From Clostridium sp. AM34-11AC (lineage in GTDB: Bacteria; Bacillota; Clostridia; Lachnospirales; Lachnospiraceae): a DNA stretch of 64,000 nt. Positions 8,435 through 18,424 of the stretch are shown piece after piece. The notes under the pieces are model-generated. The model was not told the origin of the DNA. It was given only the letters and a program-made list of their open reading frames with translations, and did not search any database. Made by a program: the position numbers and the translations under genes. Location: contig NZ_QWGL01000007.1 of assembly GCF_003435375.1 (NCBI RefSeq), positions 62,001 to 126,000 on the forward strand, in the 5' to 3' direction. Each line of letters opens with the position of its first letter. Within the stretch, counting starts at the first letter, position 1.

Positions 8435-9322
8435 TTACTTTCTTGGATGCGCTCCCTGGTACGCCTCTCTGACCGCGTTGTCCATGGCATATGCCGTGTA
8501 CATCTGGGTGGATGCCAGGTCGGAATGACCCATCATGGTCTGGACGGCACGCATGTCAGCGCCATTGCTTAAGAGGTGCGCCGCGAAAGAATGGCGCAGA
8601 GTGTGGGGTGTGATGTCTTCCTCGATTCCTGCCCGGTCCCCGTAGTATTTGATAATCTTCCAGAATCCCTGACGGCTCATGGCTCTGCCGCTGTAATTTG
8701 TAAACAGCAGTTCCGATCGTGTTCCTTTTAAAAATGCCTCACGGGCAGACTCCAGATATTTCGCAAGAGCATCCTTCGCCGCATGGCCAAAGGGAATCAT
8801 CCGCTCCTTGTGCTCATCGCGGCAGGTGATAAAGCCGATGGACATATTTACATCGGAGAGCTTTAGATTCACAAGTTCCGTCACGCGGATCCCTGTCGCG
8901 TATAAGAGTTCCAGCATTGCCTTATCGCGGATCTCCTTCGGATTCGCGCCGGACGGCTGCTCCAGAAGTTTCGTCACCTCGTCAACTGTGAGGATCACAG
9001 GCACCTTTTTCTCGATCTTCGGCGCATGCATCGAATCTGCTGGATCACGGCGGATCTTCCCTTCCTTAAACAGCCAGCCAAAGAACGATCTCGTGGATGC
9101 CAGTGCCCTCGAAACTGTCGACGCTGCTTTTCCTTCTTTCTCCAGGAAAAGGATATAGGAATTTAACGCCGTCTTTGTCACTTTCCCGCAGTCTGTGATT
9201 CCGTTTTCCTCCAGATAATCTGCCATTTTTAACAGATCTCTCTGATAAGAAAGCGTTGTATTTTTTGACGCGTGTTTTTCTTCCTCCATATAGTTTATGA
9301 AGGTTTGAATTTCCTCTCTCAT
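8435..9322 (-). CDS. xerD: Tyrosine recombinase XerD
   Basis: The product is 295 residues from the ATG at 9322, which has a purine-rich GGGGAAAAGG just upstream; the longer frame adds nine residues without a site. An N-terminal SAM-like core-binding domain (IQTFINYMEEEKHASKNTTLSYQRDL) is followed by the catalytic domain with the R-H-R-H-Y residues: ATGIRVTELVNL, HTLRHSFAAHLL, GHSDLASTQMYT. Length and absence of neighbouring phage genes favour the housekeeping chromosome-dimer resolvase acting at dif over a phage integrase. Confidence 0.9.
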   Translation of the reverse strand: MREEIQTFINYMEEEKHASKNTTLSYQRDLLKMADYLEENGITDCGKVTKTALNSYILFLEKEGKAASTVSRALASTRSFFGWLFKEGKIRRDPADSMHAPKIEKKVPVILTVDEVTKLLEQPSGANPKEIRDKAMLELLYATGIRVTELVNLKLSDVNMSIGFITCRDEHKERMIPFGHAAKDALAKYLESAREAFLKGTRSELLFTNYSGRAMSRQGFWKIIKYYGDRAGIEEDITPHTLRHSFAAHLLSNGADMRAVQTMMGHSDLASTQMYTAYAMDNAVREAYQGAHPRK

Positions 9323-9384
9323 ACCTTTTCCCCGTTCATTTCCAGACACAGTTATCCGCGCTTTTCACGATCCTATACGAAATC

Positions 9385-9462
9385 ACAACTATTCAGCAGC
9401 TTCACCCGCTTATGTTTTCTCCTGGTCAGCGCAGCAAGTGCGCAAATCCACAGAACAGTTAC
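9385..9462 (+). repeat. Internally deleted relic of the 133-bp inverted-repeat element
   Basis: Both ends of the element are present (AACTATTCAG at the left, GAACAGTTAC at the right) together with the right-hand hairpin GCGCA-gcaag-TGCGC. The central ATCAGC hairpin and flanking arms are missing, which leaves about 78 bp. It lies in the 5' region of xerD. From 9463 to 9931 no gene is supported; a short GGCT-TTC-AGCC hairpin followed by a T run (minus strand, about 9781-9801) may end spoIIM transcription. Confidence 0.7.
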
Positions 9463-9931
9463 ACAAAATTTTTCTGTTCGAAATTTTCAGCACCTGTGTC
9501 TATACACGTTTATACTCTATCTGTTTTTTAGTTTCACGATGTCTGCCTTTGGGAAACAGGGGACATAGGCCTAAGTCTTCCACCATCCCCCGATACGCTG
9601 TTTTTCCCGGCAAAACCAGTATTTTTCTACATTATAGTCCCATTTTAGGGCAAAATCAAACGGATTTTTCCCACTTGGATCCCATTTTAGACTATTTTAC
9701 ATAACTAATCGCTAGATATGGAACTGTATATATCCACAATGGCAATATCTTGTCAAAATGCGCAAAATTTTTTTGTAAAAAAAAGGGCTGAAAGCCGCGT
9801 ATTTCCTGGGAAAATTCCACTTTTCCGCCCCATTATCCTGACTACCGTACCACGCCATCAACGCCTTTCGTCAGATATTGTCTCTTCCGTTGACGTCCTA
9901 ATTCAAATCTACGATTTTCAGATATGCCTTT

Positions 9932-10507
9932 CTAAAACAGTTGGAAGATCAGCGCTGAGAAATTTGGATTTATGAATATCTCAGATATAATTCCAAGCAC
10001 CATAAAAAATACCATCATCCATAACCTGATTTTCTCTTTTCCATCCGCCTGCTCCACGACCATGATCCATAAAAGGTAAGCTGCCAGTGTATAAAAGAAT
10101 CCCTGCGGAAATACAAGTCCGAAAAAGCGCAGGATCCCATAAATTCCCGCATGCATCGTCAACACACAGACAGCGATTGCGGATGTAAATGCCAGATAGA
10201 CTGCTCCCGCGTAAAACAGGATTCTGGCAAAAACTGCCTGGCAGATCAGAATTCCCAATAAAATCCACACAAACCGTTTTTTCAATACTCCCACAAACAG
10301 ACTATACCGGTCCGCCGACACGATCTCCGATGATGTGAGGATCCCGGAGAACCAGCTTTCAAGTGTGCTTTTCATCTCTGCGCTCATCTTATTGAAGAAA
10401 ACTGTCCCCAGAACGGTCCCCAAGAATAAAAAAAAGGACAGCCAGAACATCTGACTGTCCCAAAATCTCCGATGCCTGTGAATTCCGGCCATAGCGATAC
10501 CGTCCAT
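9932..10507 (-). CDS. spoIIM: Stage II sporulation protein M
   Basis: This is a 191-residue integral membrane protein with about five hydrophobic segments and the SpoIIM/DUF95 pattern. The family signature is visible as FFNKMSAEMKSTLESWF near 39-55 and as the conserved GxxxPQGFFYTLAAYLLW block near 130-147 (here FGLVFPQGFFYTLAAYLLW). With SpoIID and SpoIIP it drives septal peptidoglycan remodelling and engulfment of the forespore. AAGGA precedes the ATG at an unusually short distance; a second ATG five codons later is the alternative start. Confidence 0.85.
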   Translation of the reverse strand: MDGIAMAGIHRHRRFWDSQMFWLSFFLFLGTVLGTVFFNKMSAEMKSTLESWFSGILTSSEIVSADRYSLFVGVLKKRFVWILLGILICQAVFARILFYAGAVYLAFTSAIAVCVLTMHAGIYGILRFFGLVFPQGFFYTLAAYLLWIMVVEQADGKEKIRLWMMVFFMVLGIISEIFINPNFSALIFQLF

Positions 10508-10559
10508 GTTCCTTTTTCACAATGTATGCGCATATGGGCCTACTTTATCCACAGGATTT

Positions 10560-10692
10560 GTAACTATTCAGTACCTTCATAGTTACGTGCAAAAATCCAT
10601 TCCAGATCAGCTTCGCTGATGGGATTTTTGCCTTCCAGCCTATGTTTTCTTACGGTCAGCGCAGCAAGTGCGCAGACCTACTGAACAGTTAC
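10560..10692 (+). repeat. 133-bp inverted-repeat element, copy A (MITE-like)
   Basis: This is a full copy. The left end GTAACTATTCAGTA and right end TACTGAACAGTTAC are inverted repeats with one mismatch. Flanks CAGGATTT (left) and CAGGCTTT (right) look like an 8-bp target duplication with one change. It lies between the spoIIM 5' end and the Nudix gene. See the copy at 59661 for structure. Confidence 0.85.
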
Positions 10693-10786
10693 CAGGCTTT
10701 TTTCTAATTGCAGCAATCTTTCCACAGGCAGGCAGCCAGCCCTATCCTCACTGACACTTTCCGCTTACTGGCTTCTGCCGTTTTTT

Positions 10787-11323
10787 CTATCGAATTCCCT
10801 CTTTCTGAGCGTACGCAAGGATTGCCGCAATCGTCTTCGCGTCTGTCATCTTGCCGGTGTAGATCATCTCAAGAAGATCCTTTACTTCCCACTCTTCCAC
10901 ATCAATACTCTCATCCGCATCGAGATGCTGCTTTGACGGGATCAGGTCTTTTGCGATATAGACACCGATCTGCTCATCGCAGAAAGCCACTGTCGTGTTG
11001 ACTGTCATCAGGAATTCCAGGGTTTCGCTGCGGAATCCTGTCTCCTCCTCAAGTTCTCTCGCCGCGCACTCGATCTTCGGCTCATCCGGCGCATCAAGTT
11101 TTCCTGCCGGAATTTCCAGCGTGAACCGGTCTAAGGCGTTCCGGTACTGACGCACCATGAGGATCTTTCCGTCCTTTGTCACCGGGAGAACGGCTGCCGC
11201 GCCATCGTGGTGGATATAGTCATACACTTCCTCGATTCCGTTCGCGACAACGGTATCCCGGTAGATCTTTAAGATCGTTCCGGTGTATGCAAGATCACGT
11301 TTTAAACGAGTTGTTTTTTCCAT
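10787..11323 (-). CDS. ADP-ribose pyrophosphatase-like Nudix hydrolase
   Basis: The product is 178 residues from the ATG at 11323 (AAAGGA about 11 bp upstream); the frame continues seven codons further without a ribosome site. The Nudix box is clear, ending in RELEEETGF near residues 97-105, with one extra residue between the first Gly and Glu compared with GX5E. The upstream VRQYRNALDRFTLEIPAGKLD block is characteristic of ADP-ribose/ADP-sugar pyrophosphatases (NudF/YqkG type). It probably clears ADP-ribose in the cytosol. Confidence 0.9.
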   Translation of the reverse strand: MEKTTRLKRDLAYTGTILKIYRDTVVANGIEEVYDYIHHDGAAAVLPVTKDGKILMVRQYRNALDRFTLEIPAGKLDAPDEPKIECAARELEEETGFRSETLEFLMTVNTTVAFCDEQIGVYIAKDLIPSKQHLDADESIDVEEWEVKDLLEMIYTGKMTDAKTIAAILAYAQKEGIR

Positions 11324-11500
11324 ACTAAAGTCTTTTCCTTTCATGAATGTATCTGTTAACTGCCTTAACAGACATTCTAAACAATTCCTCTCAGGTTTTC
11401 TATTCTGCGGAATTACCCTGCAGTATTTTCCTCTGCGCAGAACTTATTTTTTTACATTTTTCACACTGCTACGGAAATTTCCGTGTCTTTCACGTAATTA

Positions 11501-12301
11501 TCAGCCTTTTAACTTTTTATTCTTCTCAAAGTTTGCATCACACGCCTTAATGATCGCACCGCGGAATCCGTTCTCCTCAAGGGCAGCAAGTCCCTCGATA
11601 GTGGTTCCTCCCGGTGAGCATACCATATCCTTTAATTCGCCCGGATGTTTTCCTGTCTCAAGGACCATCTTCGCGCTTCCTAAAACGGCCTGGGCAACCA
11701 TCTTGTAAGCGGCCTGGCGCGGGAGTCCGTTCTTTACGCAGCCGTCAGCCAGCGCCTCGATAAACATGTATACATAGGCCGGGGAGCAGCCGCTGGCGCT
11801 TCCAACAACATCCATCAGCTTCTCATCCACTTTCTCCATCTTTCCGAAGGAAGTAAAGAATCCGTCGATGACATCCTTTTCCTCATCGGTAAACAGCGCC
11901 TCATCGTAGCTCACCCCGGACATTCCCTCGCCGACCATAGCCGGTGTATTCGGCATGGAGCGGACGATTCTCGCGCTGTCTCCGAGACCTGCCTGGAGAT
12001 CCGCGATCGCATATCCGGCCGCGATGGAGATCACAACCTGATCTTTCCTGATCTTTCCGTTTAATTCCTTAAAAACTGTCGGAAGTACCTGCGGCTTTAC
12101 TGCCAGCACCAGGTATTTTACCTGCTCTGCGCAGTCCGTTGCTGTTGAGACATGGGCAACACCTGTCTCCTCCGTAATTTTCTGCATCTTCGCCTCATGG
12201 GCGCTTGTGAAAAGCAGCTCTTCCGGCTTATATGTCTTTAAAAGTCCCCGCATGATAGCGGTTCCCATGTTTCCCATTCCGATAAAACCAATCTTTGCCA
12301 T
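11501..12301 (-). CDS. proC: Pyrroline-5-carboxylate reductase
   Basis: The last step of proline synthesis is NAD(P)H reduction of 1-pyrroline-5-carboxylate. The start at 12301 (MAKIGFIGMGNMGTAIM) has GGAGG upstream; the upstream in-frame extension is not needed. The 266 residues show the Rossmann motif GMGNMG near 7-12, AVKPQVLP near 71-78, the RSMPNTPAMVGEGMSGVS block near 118-135, and the C-terminal signature from GSASGCSPAYVYMFIEALADG to SPGGTTIEGLAALEENGFR. Length and motifs are complete, so it should be active. Confidence 0.95.
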   Translation of the reverse strand: MAKIGFIGMGNMGTAIMRGLLKTYKPEELLFTSAHEAKMQKITEETGVAHVSTATDCAEQVKYLVLAVKPQVLPTVFKELNGKIRKDQVVISIAAGYAIADLQAGLGDSARIVRSMPNTPAMVGEGMSGVSYDEALFTDEEKDVIDGFFTSFGKMEKVDEKLMDVVGSASGCSPAYVYMFIEALADGCVKNGLPRQAAYKMVAQAVLGSAKMVLETGKHPGELKDMVCSPGGTTIEGLAALEENGFRGAIIKACDANFEKNKKLKG

Positions 12302-12414
12302 ATCAATATTACCTCCTGTTTTATATTCTCTGTTATCTCTCATCTGCAGCAGACCAATCTTTGCTCATATTGCAAAAGCTTCGGCAGCACAGAGACTTCT
12401 AAAATTCCTGTTAA

Positions 12415-12456
12415 AAAAACCGCTGCCATACAGATTCTCTCTGCACAGCAACGGCT
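12415..12456 (-). terminator. Rho-independent terminator after rny
   Basis: On the minus strand CCGTTGCTGT pairs with ATGGCAGCGG (one or two mismatches) and is followed by TTTTTTT. It follows the rny stop codon and separates rny from proC. Confidence 0.8.
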
Positions 12457-12463
12457 TTCATTT

Positions 12464-14008
12464 TTATTTCGCGTAATCGGTAACTCTGGACTCGCGGATC
12501 ACGTTGACTTTGATCTGTCCCGGATACTCCAGGCTCTCTTCGATCTTCTTGGATATATCTCTTGCGAGAAGAACCATATCGTCATCGCTGATCTGCTCCG
12601 GTACTACCATAATGCGCACTTCGCGTCCCGCCTGGATCGCAAAGGACTTGTCTACTCCCTTGAAGGAGTTTGTGATATCCTCAAGCTGCTTTAAGCGGTT
12701 CGTGTATGTCTCCAACGTTTCTCTTCTTGCACCCGGTCTTGCAGCGGAGATCGTATCTGCTGCCTGAACGATGCAGGAAATAAGGTTCGTCGGCTCAACA
12801 TCGCCATGGTGGGATTCCACAGCATTGATAACGATCGGGGACTCTTTGTATTTCTTACAGAGTTCCGATCCGAGCTGTACATGGGAACCTTCCATCTCAT
12901 GGTCAACGGATTTTCCAATGTCATGTAATAAGCCGGCACGCTTTGCCATTCTGACGTCAACACCAATTTCGGCTGCCAGTAAACCGGATAACTGTGCGAC
13001 CTCGATGGAATGCTTCAATGCATTCTGACCATAGCTGGTTCTGAATTTCATCTTGCCGAGGAGCTTGACAAGCTCCGGATGGATATTGTGAATGCCGACC
13101 TCAAGGATTGCGGCTTCACCTTCCTCGCGCATCATGTTTTCAACTTCCTTCTGCGCTTTCTCCACCATCTCTTCGATTCTCGCCGGATGGATACGTCCAT
13201 CCACGATCAGTCTTTCAAGAGCAATTCTTGCAACTTCACGTCTTACCGGATCAAAACCGGATAATACGACAGCTTCCGGTGTATCATCGATAATGAGTTC
13301 CACACCTGTCATTGTCTCGAGAGTACGGATATTACGTCCCTCACGTCCAATGATGCGGCCCTTCATCTCATCGCTCGGGAGCTGAACGACAGAAACTGTA
13401 GTCTCAGCCACATGGTCAGCTGCACATCTCTGGATGGCGGTAACCACATATTCTTTGGCTTTCTTGTCAGCTTCTTCCTTTGCTTTGGCTTCTAATTCCT
13501 TGATGAGCTTTGCGGTGTCGTGTTTTACATCTTCCTCTACGGATTTCAGAAGATATTCCTTCGCCTGCTCGCTGGTAAGTCCGGAGATCTTCTCCAGTTC
13601 TTCCTGCTCCTTAGCAAATAATTCCTCGACCTCGGAAGAACGCTTTCTTAAAGTCTCTTCCTTCGCGGCAAGACTGGATTCTTTTCTCTCCATTGCCTCA
13701 GATTTTTTGTCGAGGTTTTCCTCTTTGCTCAGTACGCGGCGCTCATAACGCTGGATCTCGGCTCTCCGTTCTCTGGTTTCCTTTTCAAGCTCGTTTTTCG
13801 CTTTTAAATTCTCTTCCTTCGCTTCCAGGAGAGCTTCTTTCTTCTTCGTCTCGGCGACCTTCAATGCTTCATCTATTATTTCTCTGGATTTTTCCTCTGC
13901 GCTACCGATCTTGCTTTCATAACTGTTTTTGCGGTAAGCGACAGCCACGACCCAGGTAATAGGAGCCACAATAATTGCTGTTATAATAACGCTGATTATT
14001 GGTGACAC
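12464..14008 (-). CDS. rny: Ribonuclease Y
   Basis: The 514-residue protein has one N-terminal membrane helix (about 5-25), a long charged coiled coil (about 30-195), a KH domain (about 200-265 with the [15 protein letters not shown] motif) and an HD domain with [12 protein letters not shown] near 358-369. RNase Y is the membrane-anchored endoribonuclease that starts mRNA decay in Firmicutes. All domains and usual length are present. It follows recX/recA on the same strand, as in many Clostridia, but a gap of about 160 bp before it suggests its own promoter. Confidence 0.96.
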   Translation of the reverse strand: MSPIISVIITAIIVAPITWVVAVAYRKNSYESKIGSAEEKSREIIDEALKVAETKKKEALLEAKEENLKAKNELEKETRERRAEIQRYERRVLSKEENLDKKSEAMERKESSLAAKEETLRKRSSEVEELFAKEQEELEKISGLTSEQAKEYLLKSVEEDVKHDTAKLIKELEAKAKEEADKKAKEYVVTAIQRCAADHVAETTVSVVQLPSDEMKGRIIGREGRNIRTLETMTGVELIIDDTPEAVVLSGFDPVRREVARIALERLIVDGRIHPARIEEMVEKAQKEVENMMREEGEAAILEVGIHNIHPELVKLLGKMKFRTSYGQNALKHSIEVAQLSGLLAAEIGVDVRMAKRAGLLHDIGKSVDHEMEGSHVQLGSELCKKYKESPIVINAVESHHGDVEPTNLISCIVQAADTISAARPGARRETLETYTNRLKQLEDITNSFKGVDKSFAIQAGREVRIMVVPEQISDDDMVLLARDISKKIEESLEYPGQIKVNVIRESRVTDYAK

Positions 14009-14166
14009 AGGAGCACCTCCTTTATTTAGTTTTCATTGTACTAATTACAACACTTCAATTTTAAACTGTTTTATGCATTATGTCAAGTATAATGCCCTCA
14101 TTCCGGGTACTTCTGTGCATCCCCACGAAGCCTGTCATATCCTGTCCTTTGGGGCCGGAAACAGCC

Positions 14167-14679
14167 CTATTCCCACTGCTTCATCGCACTGTTGATCGCG
14201 TCGTAGGAAAAACCTTTTCGCGCCAGAAATGCGTAGATCTTCTGGCGTTTCGCGGGATCCGGTTCTTCCGGGTCGTAATTTTTCTTTCTCAAAAGTCCAA
14301 GGATCTGGGCAGACTCGTCCACCTCCATATCCTCAAAGACCATCTCCACCAGATCGTCGCTGACGCCTTTCTGGCGGAGGTCAAATTTCATCTGGCGGAT
14401 GCTCTTTTTGTGGTCGTTTTTCTCCACATACCGCCTCGCGTAGTCCTCATCGTCCAGATACCGGTAGTGTTTCAGAAAAAGAACCGCATCTTCAACAGAG
14501 GCTGGCGAAAACCCCTGTTCCGCCAGCTTCTTGCGCATTTCATTTTCTGTTTTTCCGGAAAACTGAAGATAGTAGAGACCTTTGTTCCGCGCCTCCCGGA
14601 ACTCCTCCGGAACCGCGTCTCCATCCGCACCGGCATACATTTTCTGCTCCCGGTGCTCTTCCTGCTGCCATTCTTTCAT
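14167..14679 (-). CDS. recX: Regulatory protein RecX
   Basis: The 170-residue protein is made of repeated three-helix motifs typical of RecX. Visible signatures are GLYYLQFSGKTENEMRKKL near 34-52, FLKHYRYLDDEDYARRYVEKN near 68-88 and MKFDLRQKGVSDDLVE near 97-112. RecX binds RecA filaments and limits their activity. It lies about 90 bp downstream of recA on the same strand, so co-transcription under SOS control is likely. Confidence 0.9.
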   Translation of the reverse strand: MKEWQQEEHREQKMYAGADGDAVPEEFREARNKGLYYLQFSGKTENEMRKKLAEQGFSPASVEDAVLFLKHYRYLDDEDYARRYVEKNDHKKSIRQMKFDLRQKGVSDDLVEMVFEDMEVDESAQILGLLRKKNYDPEEPDPAKRQKIYAFLARKGFSYDAINSAMKQWE

Positions 14680-14772
14680 CTATGCTTTCCTGTCAGAACT
14701 GCCTTCCTGTCTCAAGCTTCTTTCTAAAGTGCCGTACCCGCCAGACAGTTCTCTTTTTCATCATTATTTTTA

Positions 14773-15837
14773 TTACTCGTCAGCTTCCTCAGCCTCATTA
14801 ACCGCCGGTGCCGCAGCCGCCTCACCCGGGGCAACATGCTGCGCTTCCAGTCCGTGAAGCTCTCTCACCTGGTTCTCGATCTCCTCGCAGATCAGCGGAT
14901 TCTGCGCAAGGTAGGTCTTCGCGTTCTCGCGTCCCTGACCGATCTTCGCTCCCTTATACGCGTACCAAGAACCGCTCTTCTCGACGATATTTGCGTCAGC
15001 AGCCAGATCCAGGACATCGCCCTCTCGGGAAATTCCTTTTCCGAACATAATATCAAACTCTGCCTCTTTAAATGGCGGAGCAATCTTATTCTTTACAACT
15101 TTTACGCGGACGTGGTTTCCGATCACCTCGCCGCTCTGCTTTAAGGACTCAGTTCTTCTTACGTCAAGACGAACGGAAGAATAGAACTTAAGCGCACGTC
15201 CGCCGGTCGTTGTCTCCGGGTTTCCGAACATCACACCGACTTTTTCGCGGAGCTGGTTGATAAAGATCACGATACAGTTTGTCTTGCTGATGATGGCGGT
15301 CAGTTTTCTTAAAGCCTGGGACATCAGGCGGGCCTGTAAGCCGACGTGGGAGTCACCCATATCGCCGTCGATCTCCGCCTTCGGAACAAGTGCCGCTACA
15401 GAGTCCACGATCACGATATCAACAGCACCGGAACGCACCATCGTCTCTGTGATCTCTAAGGCCTGCTCGCCGTTATCCGGCTGGGAGATATAGAGATTGT
15501 CGATATCAACTCCGATATTCTTCGCGTATACCGGATCGAGAGCGTGCTCAGCGTCGATAAATCCGGCGATCCCGCCGCGCTTCTGGACTTCCGCTACCAT
15601 ATGGAGAGCGACCGTTGTTTTACCACTGGACTCCGGTCCGTAGATCTCAACGACACGTCCTTTCGGAAGGCCGCCGAGTCCGAGGGCGATATCAAGGCTT
15701 AGAGACCCCGTCGGAACCGTCTCGATATTCATATTCGCACCGGAATCACCGAGCTTCATAACGGAACCTTTTCCATAAGCTTTTTCGATCTGTGTGAGAG
15801 CCGCGTCAAGGGCTTTTAATTTATCATCTTTATTCAT
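14773..15837 (-). CDS. recA: Recombinase RecA
   Basis: The start at 15837 ([31 protein letters not shown]) has GGAGG upstream and gives 354 residues. The Walker A motif GPESSGKTT is near 66-74, the Walker B region [17 protein letters not shown] near 136-152, and the L2 loop [24 protein letters not shown] near 205-228. An acidic C-terminus is present. It catalyses strand exchange and drives LexA self-cleavage. A LexA-type box lies about 125 bp upstream at the promoter. Confidence 0.97.
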   Translation of the reverse strand: MNKDDKLKALDAALTQIEKAYGKGSVMKLGDSGANMNIETVPTGSLSLDIALGLGGLPKGRVVEIYGPESSGKTTVALHMVAEVQKRGGIAGFIDAEHALDPVYAKNIGVDIDNLYISQPDNGEQALEITETMVRSGAVDIVIVDSVAALVPKAEIDGDMGDSHVGLQARLMSQALRKLTAIISKTNCIVIFINQLREKVGVMFGNPETTTGGRALKFYSSVRLDVRRTESLKQSGEVIGNHVRVKVVKNKIAPPFKEAEFDIMFGKGISREGDVLDLAADANIVEKSGSWYAYKGAKIGQGRENAKTYLAQNPLICEEIENQVRELHGLEAQHVAPGEAAAAPAVNEAEEADE

Positions 15838-15960
15838 ATTCTTCCTCCAAGATCCGGCCCCGCAGTCTTTTCCGCGCCCCCGGATATCCAATAATCACTG
15901 ATTTTTCAATCCGCATATTTCTTTACATACTTCACGTCCACGAAAGCGGAGTGCCGTATG

Positions 15961-16013
15961 CGAACAAATGTTCTGTACCTGTTAATCATAATATAATCCA
16001 TGTAAAAAGTCAA
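15961..16013 (-). promoter_or_regulatory. recA promoter with LexA (SOS) box
   Basis: On the minus strand a TTGACT box (16008-16013) and a TATGAT box (15985-15990) are 17 bp apart. Just downstream is CGAACAAATGTTCT (15961-15974 as read on the plus strand), matching the Gram-positive SOS box CGAAC-N4-GTTCG except for the last base. A repressor bound there would block the start of recA transcription. Confidence 0.8.
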
Positions 16014-16588
16014 CTGTTTCTTATCATTCCGACCGCTTTTGATCAAATCGCAGTTACTGTTCACGCCTTGCGCAAACAGCAACTGATTTTGCTGATGCTT
16101 CGCATTCCAAATCGGAAAAATCCACTACCGCCACTGTATTGTACGGATTTTTCAGTTCAGAAAATCCCTACCCGCGCACAGTAACACCATCATACTTCAT
16201 CCCCTCTCCGGCAGATCCCCACGTTTCAATACCAGACTTTCTGCTCTCCGCTGTCATAAAATACCCTTCTGCCTGTCCTTTACTTCTTTCCATCTTATCT
16301 TCTCACTGAGGCCTGCAGCGATCCGCCGCCAGGACGATGCTTTCCCGCATCATGAACTATCTGCTATCCGGGACAGATCTCCCAGAACGATTTCAGATAC
16401 CCGTACTATATCGAAATTCCTTCGCCCTGTCAATCGGCATTCTCCACAAATTCAGACCCTCATTTTTTACCTGGTCAGCCATGAAAAATTTGCCTGATCT
16501 CCAATATCCGCCTCACAGCTTCCTTCCCCATGCTCCGCGTAAACAACAAAAGGCGGCAGCCCATGCCCACAATACATGTTCTGCCGCC
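16014..16588. other. Gene-poor interval with AGCS terminator
   Basis: No coding frame with a ribosome site or recognisable family is supported here. The right part (16541-16588) is a rho-independent terminator for the symporter gene on the minus strand: GGCGGCAG and CTGCCGCC stem followed by TTTTGTTGTTT. The rest shows nothing I can name. Confidence 0.6.
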
Positions 16589-16641
16589 ATTCTATCCTAT
16601 TTATTATATATGTATTCCCATCCAGCTCACGCCAGGACTTC

Positions 16642-17994
16642 CTATCTCTCCTTCGAAGCCCGCGCTACCAGTCCGCTGAGCGCCAGAAGCGCCAGAACAT
16701 TCGGAATGACCATAAGCCCGTTGAAGAAGTCCGCTAAGGACCATACAAGCTCCAGCTTCAGGCAGGAACCGATCACGATGCAGACAACAACGATCAGGGA
16801 GTAGAGCTTTGATGCCTTCTCGCCGAATAAATACTTCACATTCACAAGTCCGAAGAAATGCCAGCTTAAGATCGTGGAGAACGCGAAGAAGAACAGGCAG
16901 ACTGCAACGAAGATGATCCCCGCGCTGCCGAATCCCTTCATGAATGCCGCCTGAGTGAGCGCGGTGCCGTCCTTTCCTGTGCTCATAACGCCTGTTGTGA
17001 GGACAGAGAATACCGTCAGGTTCAGGACGATAAATGTGTCGATGAACACGCTGACCATTGCACAGAGCCCCTGATGATGTGGAGATTCCGCCTTCGCTCT
17101 CGCATGGGCATGCGGGGTGGATCCCATACCTGCCTCGTTTGAGAAGAGGCCGCGGGCAACACCATAGCGGATCGCCTCACGCACCGTGATTCCGGCGCCT
17201 GCGCCGAGAACTGCTTCCGGCGCAAACGCGCCCTCGATAATGGAAAGGAACGCTGCCGGAAGAGCCGTGATGTTCATGCAGATCAGGACCAGGCTGCCGA
17301 CGATATAAACGCCGGCCATGATCGGAACGATCTTCTCAACTACCGTTGCCAGACTCTTTGTTCCTCCAAGGAAGATCACCGCCGCGATCACTGCGACAAC
17401 AACGCCGACGATCACCGGTGAAAGCTCCACATGGAATACCTGAAATGCTTCCACAAACGCTGCTCCGATAGAATTGGACTGAACCATATTTCCCATAAAG
17501 CCCAGCGCAAGAATAATAAATACCGCGAACAGAGTGGAAAGCGCCTTTCCGAATGTTCCCTTGAACGCCGCCTTGATGTAGTAGACAGGACCTCCTGTCA
17601 CCTCACCATTTACCTCTGTCTTATATGTCTGTGCCAGAACTGCCTCTCCGTAGATCGTCGCCATTCCGAGGAATGCACTGATCCACATCCAGAAGATCGC
17701 GCCCGGGCCTCCGCCGATGAGGGCTGTCGCCGCTCCGGCAAGGTTTCCTGTACCTACCTGGGCTGCGATGGCTGTCGCGATGGACTGGAACGGAGTCATC
17801 TCGCCTTTTTCGTGCTTTTCACCGTTCATGCTGAAATGCCCGAATACCTGACGGACGCCCTCCCCGAACTTTCTGACCTGGATAAATCTCAGGCGGATCG
17901 TATAGTAAAGTCCGGTTCCGCATAAGAGAACGAGCAGGAGAAAGCTCCACAGAAAATCATTTCCCTTTGTTACAAGCTGCATCAGTGTGTCCAT
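16642..17994 (-). CDS. Sodium:alanine/glycine symporter (AGCS family)
   Basis: The 450-residue membrane protein has about eleven hydrophobic segments and the AGCS signature GTGNLAGAATALIGGGPGAIFWMW near residues 77-100. A second conserved block is GVARGLFSNEAGMGSTPHAHARA near 284-306. The family imports glycine or alanine with Na+. The upstream glycine riboswitch supports glycine (or alanine exchange with the glycine pool) as the substrate. The gene is monocistronic between the riboswitch and a terminator. Confidence 0.95.
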   Translation of the reverse strand: MDTLMQLVTKGNDFLWSFLLLVLLCGTGLYYTIRLRFIQVRKFGEGVRQVFGHFSMNGEKHEKGEMTPFQSIATAIAAQVGTGNLAGAATALIGGGPGAIFWMWISAFLGMATIYGEAVLAQTYKTEVNGEVTGGPVYYIKAAFKGTFGKALSTLFAVFIILALGFMGNMVQSNSIGAAFVEAFQVFHVELSPVIVGVVVAVIAAVIFLGGTKSLATVVEKIVPIMAGVYIVGSLVLICMNITALPAAFLSIIEGAFAPEAVLGAGAGITVREAIRYGVARGLFSNEAGMGSTPHAHARAKAESPHHQGLCAMVSVFIDTFIVLNLTVFSVLTTGVMSTGKDGTALTQAAFMKGFGSAGIIFVAVCLFFFAFSTILSWHFFGLVNVKYLFGEKASKLYSLIVVVCIVIGSCLKLELVWSLADFFNGLMVIPNVLALLALSGLVARASKER

Positions 17995-18089
17995 TTTAAT
18001 TATCCTCCTCTTTCATCATCATAGCCGCCAGCCTTTTCTTTAAATTTCCGGCTGTCCGGCAGCATGAAATATCCCCTCTGAATTTCCAT

Positions 18090-18275
18090 GCAATAAAATA
18101 AGAGCTGATATTGATCAGCTCTCCAAAGAGTAGAACATTTGCATACAACGGGGAGTTACCCCATTGTGGTTATTTGTATGCCCTGTCCTTTTGCCTGAGA
18201 GATCGACCGGTACCATGGACATGAACCGATCTTACACCTTCGGCGCTCCATACGGAGACTCTCCAGAGTGTCCAG
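18090..18275 (-). ncRNA. Glycine riboswitch, single aptamer with downstream terminator
   Basis: On the minus strand the aptamer core (18183-18272) shows GCGCCGAAGGTGTAAG and CTCTCAGGCAAAAGGACAG, the hallmark blocks of the gcvT/glycine riboswitch. Only one full aptamer is present. It is followed by a helix GCATACAA/TTGTATGC enclosing GGGG/CCCC that could act as the ghost aptamer. The expression platform is the hairpin GAGCTGAT-CAAT-ATCAGCTC followed by a T-rich tract (18090-18121). It controls the AGCS symporter. Confidence 0.9.
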
Positions 18276-18424
18276 GCGGACGTTTGTCCGTCTGGACTGC
18301 ACTTATGTGTTACATACTATCACAGTTTTCCTTCTGTATCAACGTGTTTTTGAAGTAAAGCGGCAAATTTTGTGATTTTTGTAAACATTGTCACATATGG
18401 TCTGCAGATCATCTGTCTTCTGCT

